This document shows positions 4,360 through 5,018 of a stretch of DNA of 5,018 nucleotides, piece after piece. A model generated the notes under the pieces. The model was not told where the DNA came from, ran no database searches, and saw only the letters and a program-made list of their open reading frames with translations. The DNA is from an uncultured Coriobacteriaceae bacterium. GTDB taxonomy: Bacteria > Actinomycetota > Coriobacteriia > Coriobacteriales > Atopobiaceae. The stretch covers positions 1-5,018 of the forward strand of contig CACXFF010000034.1 of assembly GCA_902766805.1 (NCBI GenBank). The letters run 5' to 3'. Position numbers and translations under genes: made by a program. The stretch's first letter is position 1, and every line of letters begins with the position of its first letter.

Positions 4360-4918
4360 AGGGCCGCAGGCAGAAGACGTAGCCGGACTCGTCGGCCTCA
4401 CCGTAGGCGCTCAGCAGCGAAAAGCCCATGTGGCGGTAGAAGCCCACAGCGCGTTCGTTGGCCGCAGCGACGCCGAGGACCACGCCTGGCACGCCGTCCG
4501 CGCGCAAGCGGGCGATCAGCGCCTCCATCAGCGCGCGCCCGTTGCCGCCTCCGGTGTAGGGCTCTTCGATGTCGATGTGCAGGTGTGCTGGGTAGTCATC
4601 CGCAACCGAGGCGTAGAAGCCTGCCTCGTCGGCATAGCGTGCGCGGTACTCTGGCCCCAACGCCTCGATGCGCGCACGATACTCCGCGGTCGCGCCCTCC
4701 CAAACGCGCCAGTCCTCGCAGGCCAGCACGTAGCCGCGGGCCACCCCCTCGTCATCGAGCAGCATGTAGGCCACGCCGTGCTCGAGGTAAGGGTCGCAGT
4801 ACATGAGCAGGGTGAAGGTGGCGTGGGTCTCGTCGCGCCGCGCGCGTTCGCTGGCACTCGCAATGCAGACGGCGCGCAACTCGTCGGCGTGATCTGGGGT
4901 GTAGGGAACGACGCGCAT
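4358..4918 (-). CDS. GNAT family N-acetyltransferase
   Basis: A 186-aa cytoplasmic enzyme expected to transfer an acetyl group from acetyl-CoA to an amine; the substrate is not known. The C-terminal half carries the GNAT core: A-H-L-H-I-D-I strand (111-117), the acetyl-CoA pyrophosphate loop TGGGNGR (122-128), helix A-L-M-E-A-L-I (129-135), V-V-L-G-V strand (146-150), then N-E-R-A-V-G-F-Y-x-x-M-G-F (154-166). The first 110 residues are longer than in minimal GNATs and contain R-V-W-E (71-74) and P-E-Y-R-A-R-Y (89-95), a layout also seen in GNATs related to the acetyltransferase-like domain of O-GlcNAcase. The ATG at 4918 has AGGAG (complement of 4923-4927) 4 nt upstream and gives the usual N-terminal M-R-V-V-P-Y-T. 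It runs towards the small ORF and repeat copy 3. A long open frame on the opposite strand here is a GC-driven shadow. Confidence 0.9.
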   Translation of the reverse strand: MRVVPYTPDHADELRAVCIASASERARRDETHATFTLLMYCDPYLEHGVAYMLLDDEGVARGYVLACEDWRVWEGATAEYRARIEALGPEYRARYADEAGFYASVADDYPAHLHIDIEEPYTGGGNGRALMEALIARLRADGVPGVVLGVAAANERAVGFYRHMGFSLLSAYGEADESGYVFCLRP

Positions 4919-5018
4919 GGGGCTCCTATCCTGTTTGGCGAGCGGACGGACGAATTAGTGTAAAGTCGTGAGGGCCCGTCGGGCCGCCATCAGGCATTTT
5001 GTCGGCGGGGCTCCCCAC
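4919..5018. other. Non-coding leader-like region at the window end
   Basis: It holds the upstream region of the acetyltransferase gene and, on the + strand, a weak promoter candidate (TTGGCG 4935-4940, 18 nt, TGTAAA 4959-4964). Two small stems follow: GGCCC (4973-4977) with GGGCC (4981-4985), and CCGCC (4984-4988) with GGCGG (5004-5008). They share two bases, so they exclude each other. It may be the leader of a gene to the right. No coding was seen. Confidence 0.25.

Noticed and set aside
4046..4963. 305-aa open frame on the + strand
   Set aside because: It runs antisense through the well-supported GNAT gene and through repeat copy 3, has no recognisable motif and no ribosome binding site. 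It is a shadow of GC-rich codon use.

Overview
This is a GC-rich (mostly G/C in third codon positions) bacterial chromosomal segment. GC content, GTG start use, strong GGAGG ribosome binding sites, gut-type gene content and the C-terminal domain of the carboxypeptidase all suggest a high-GC actinobacterium of the Coriobacteriia type (Olsenella/Collinsella-like). That assignment is inference, not proof.

Left part (1-1227, + strand): the 3' end of an OppD/DppD-type peptide ABC transporter ATPase, overlapping by ATGA with a complete OppF/DppF-type ATPase. This is the distal end of a peptide-import operon whose permease and binding-protein genes must lie to the left. Both ATPases carry the C-terminal four-cysteine extension of this family. 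After a spacer with an 11-bp tandem repeat comes a + strand lipoprotein (1413-2471), a VanY-like zinc D-Ala-D-Ala carboxypeptidase fused to a second, poorly known C-terminal domain. A wall peptidase next to a peptide importer could mean trimming and uptake of wall peptides, but that link is only positional.

Middle part (2472-3290): a convergent spacer with two different palindromes, then a minus-strand type II toxin-antitoxin pair. A Phd/YefM-type antitoxin overlaps a RelE/ParE-type toxin by 14 nt. A promoter-like extended -10 and an inverted-repeat operator candidate lie upstream of the antitoxin.

Right part (3288-4085): a Uma2-family (PD-(D/E)XK nuclease-fold) gene closely bracketed by two copies of an 86-88 bp imperfect palindrome. 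A third copy lies between the carboxypeptidase and the toxin. The stems of the three copies differ by compensated base changes. The layout, a nuclease-like gene between palindromic repeats, resembles REP/RAYT cassettes and is the most interesting feature of the window. Beyond it, on the minus strand, are a 57-aa small ORF not recognised here, a possible gene remnant and a GNAT acetyltransferase (4358-4918). The last 100 bp are non-coding with leader-like hairpins and probably precede a gene outside the window.
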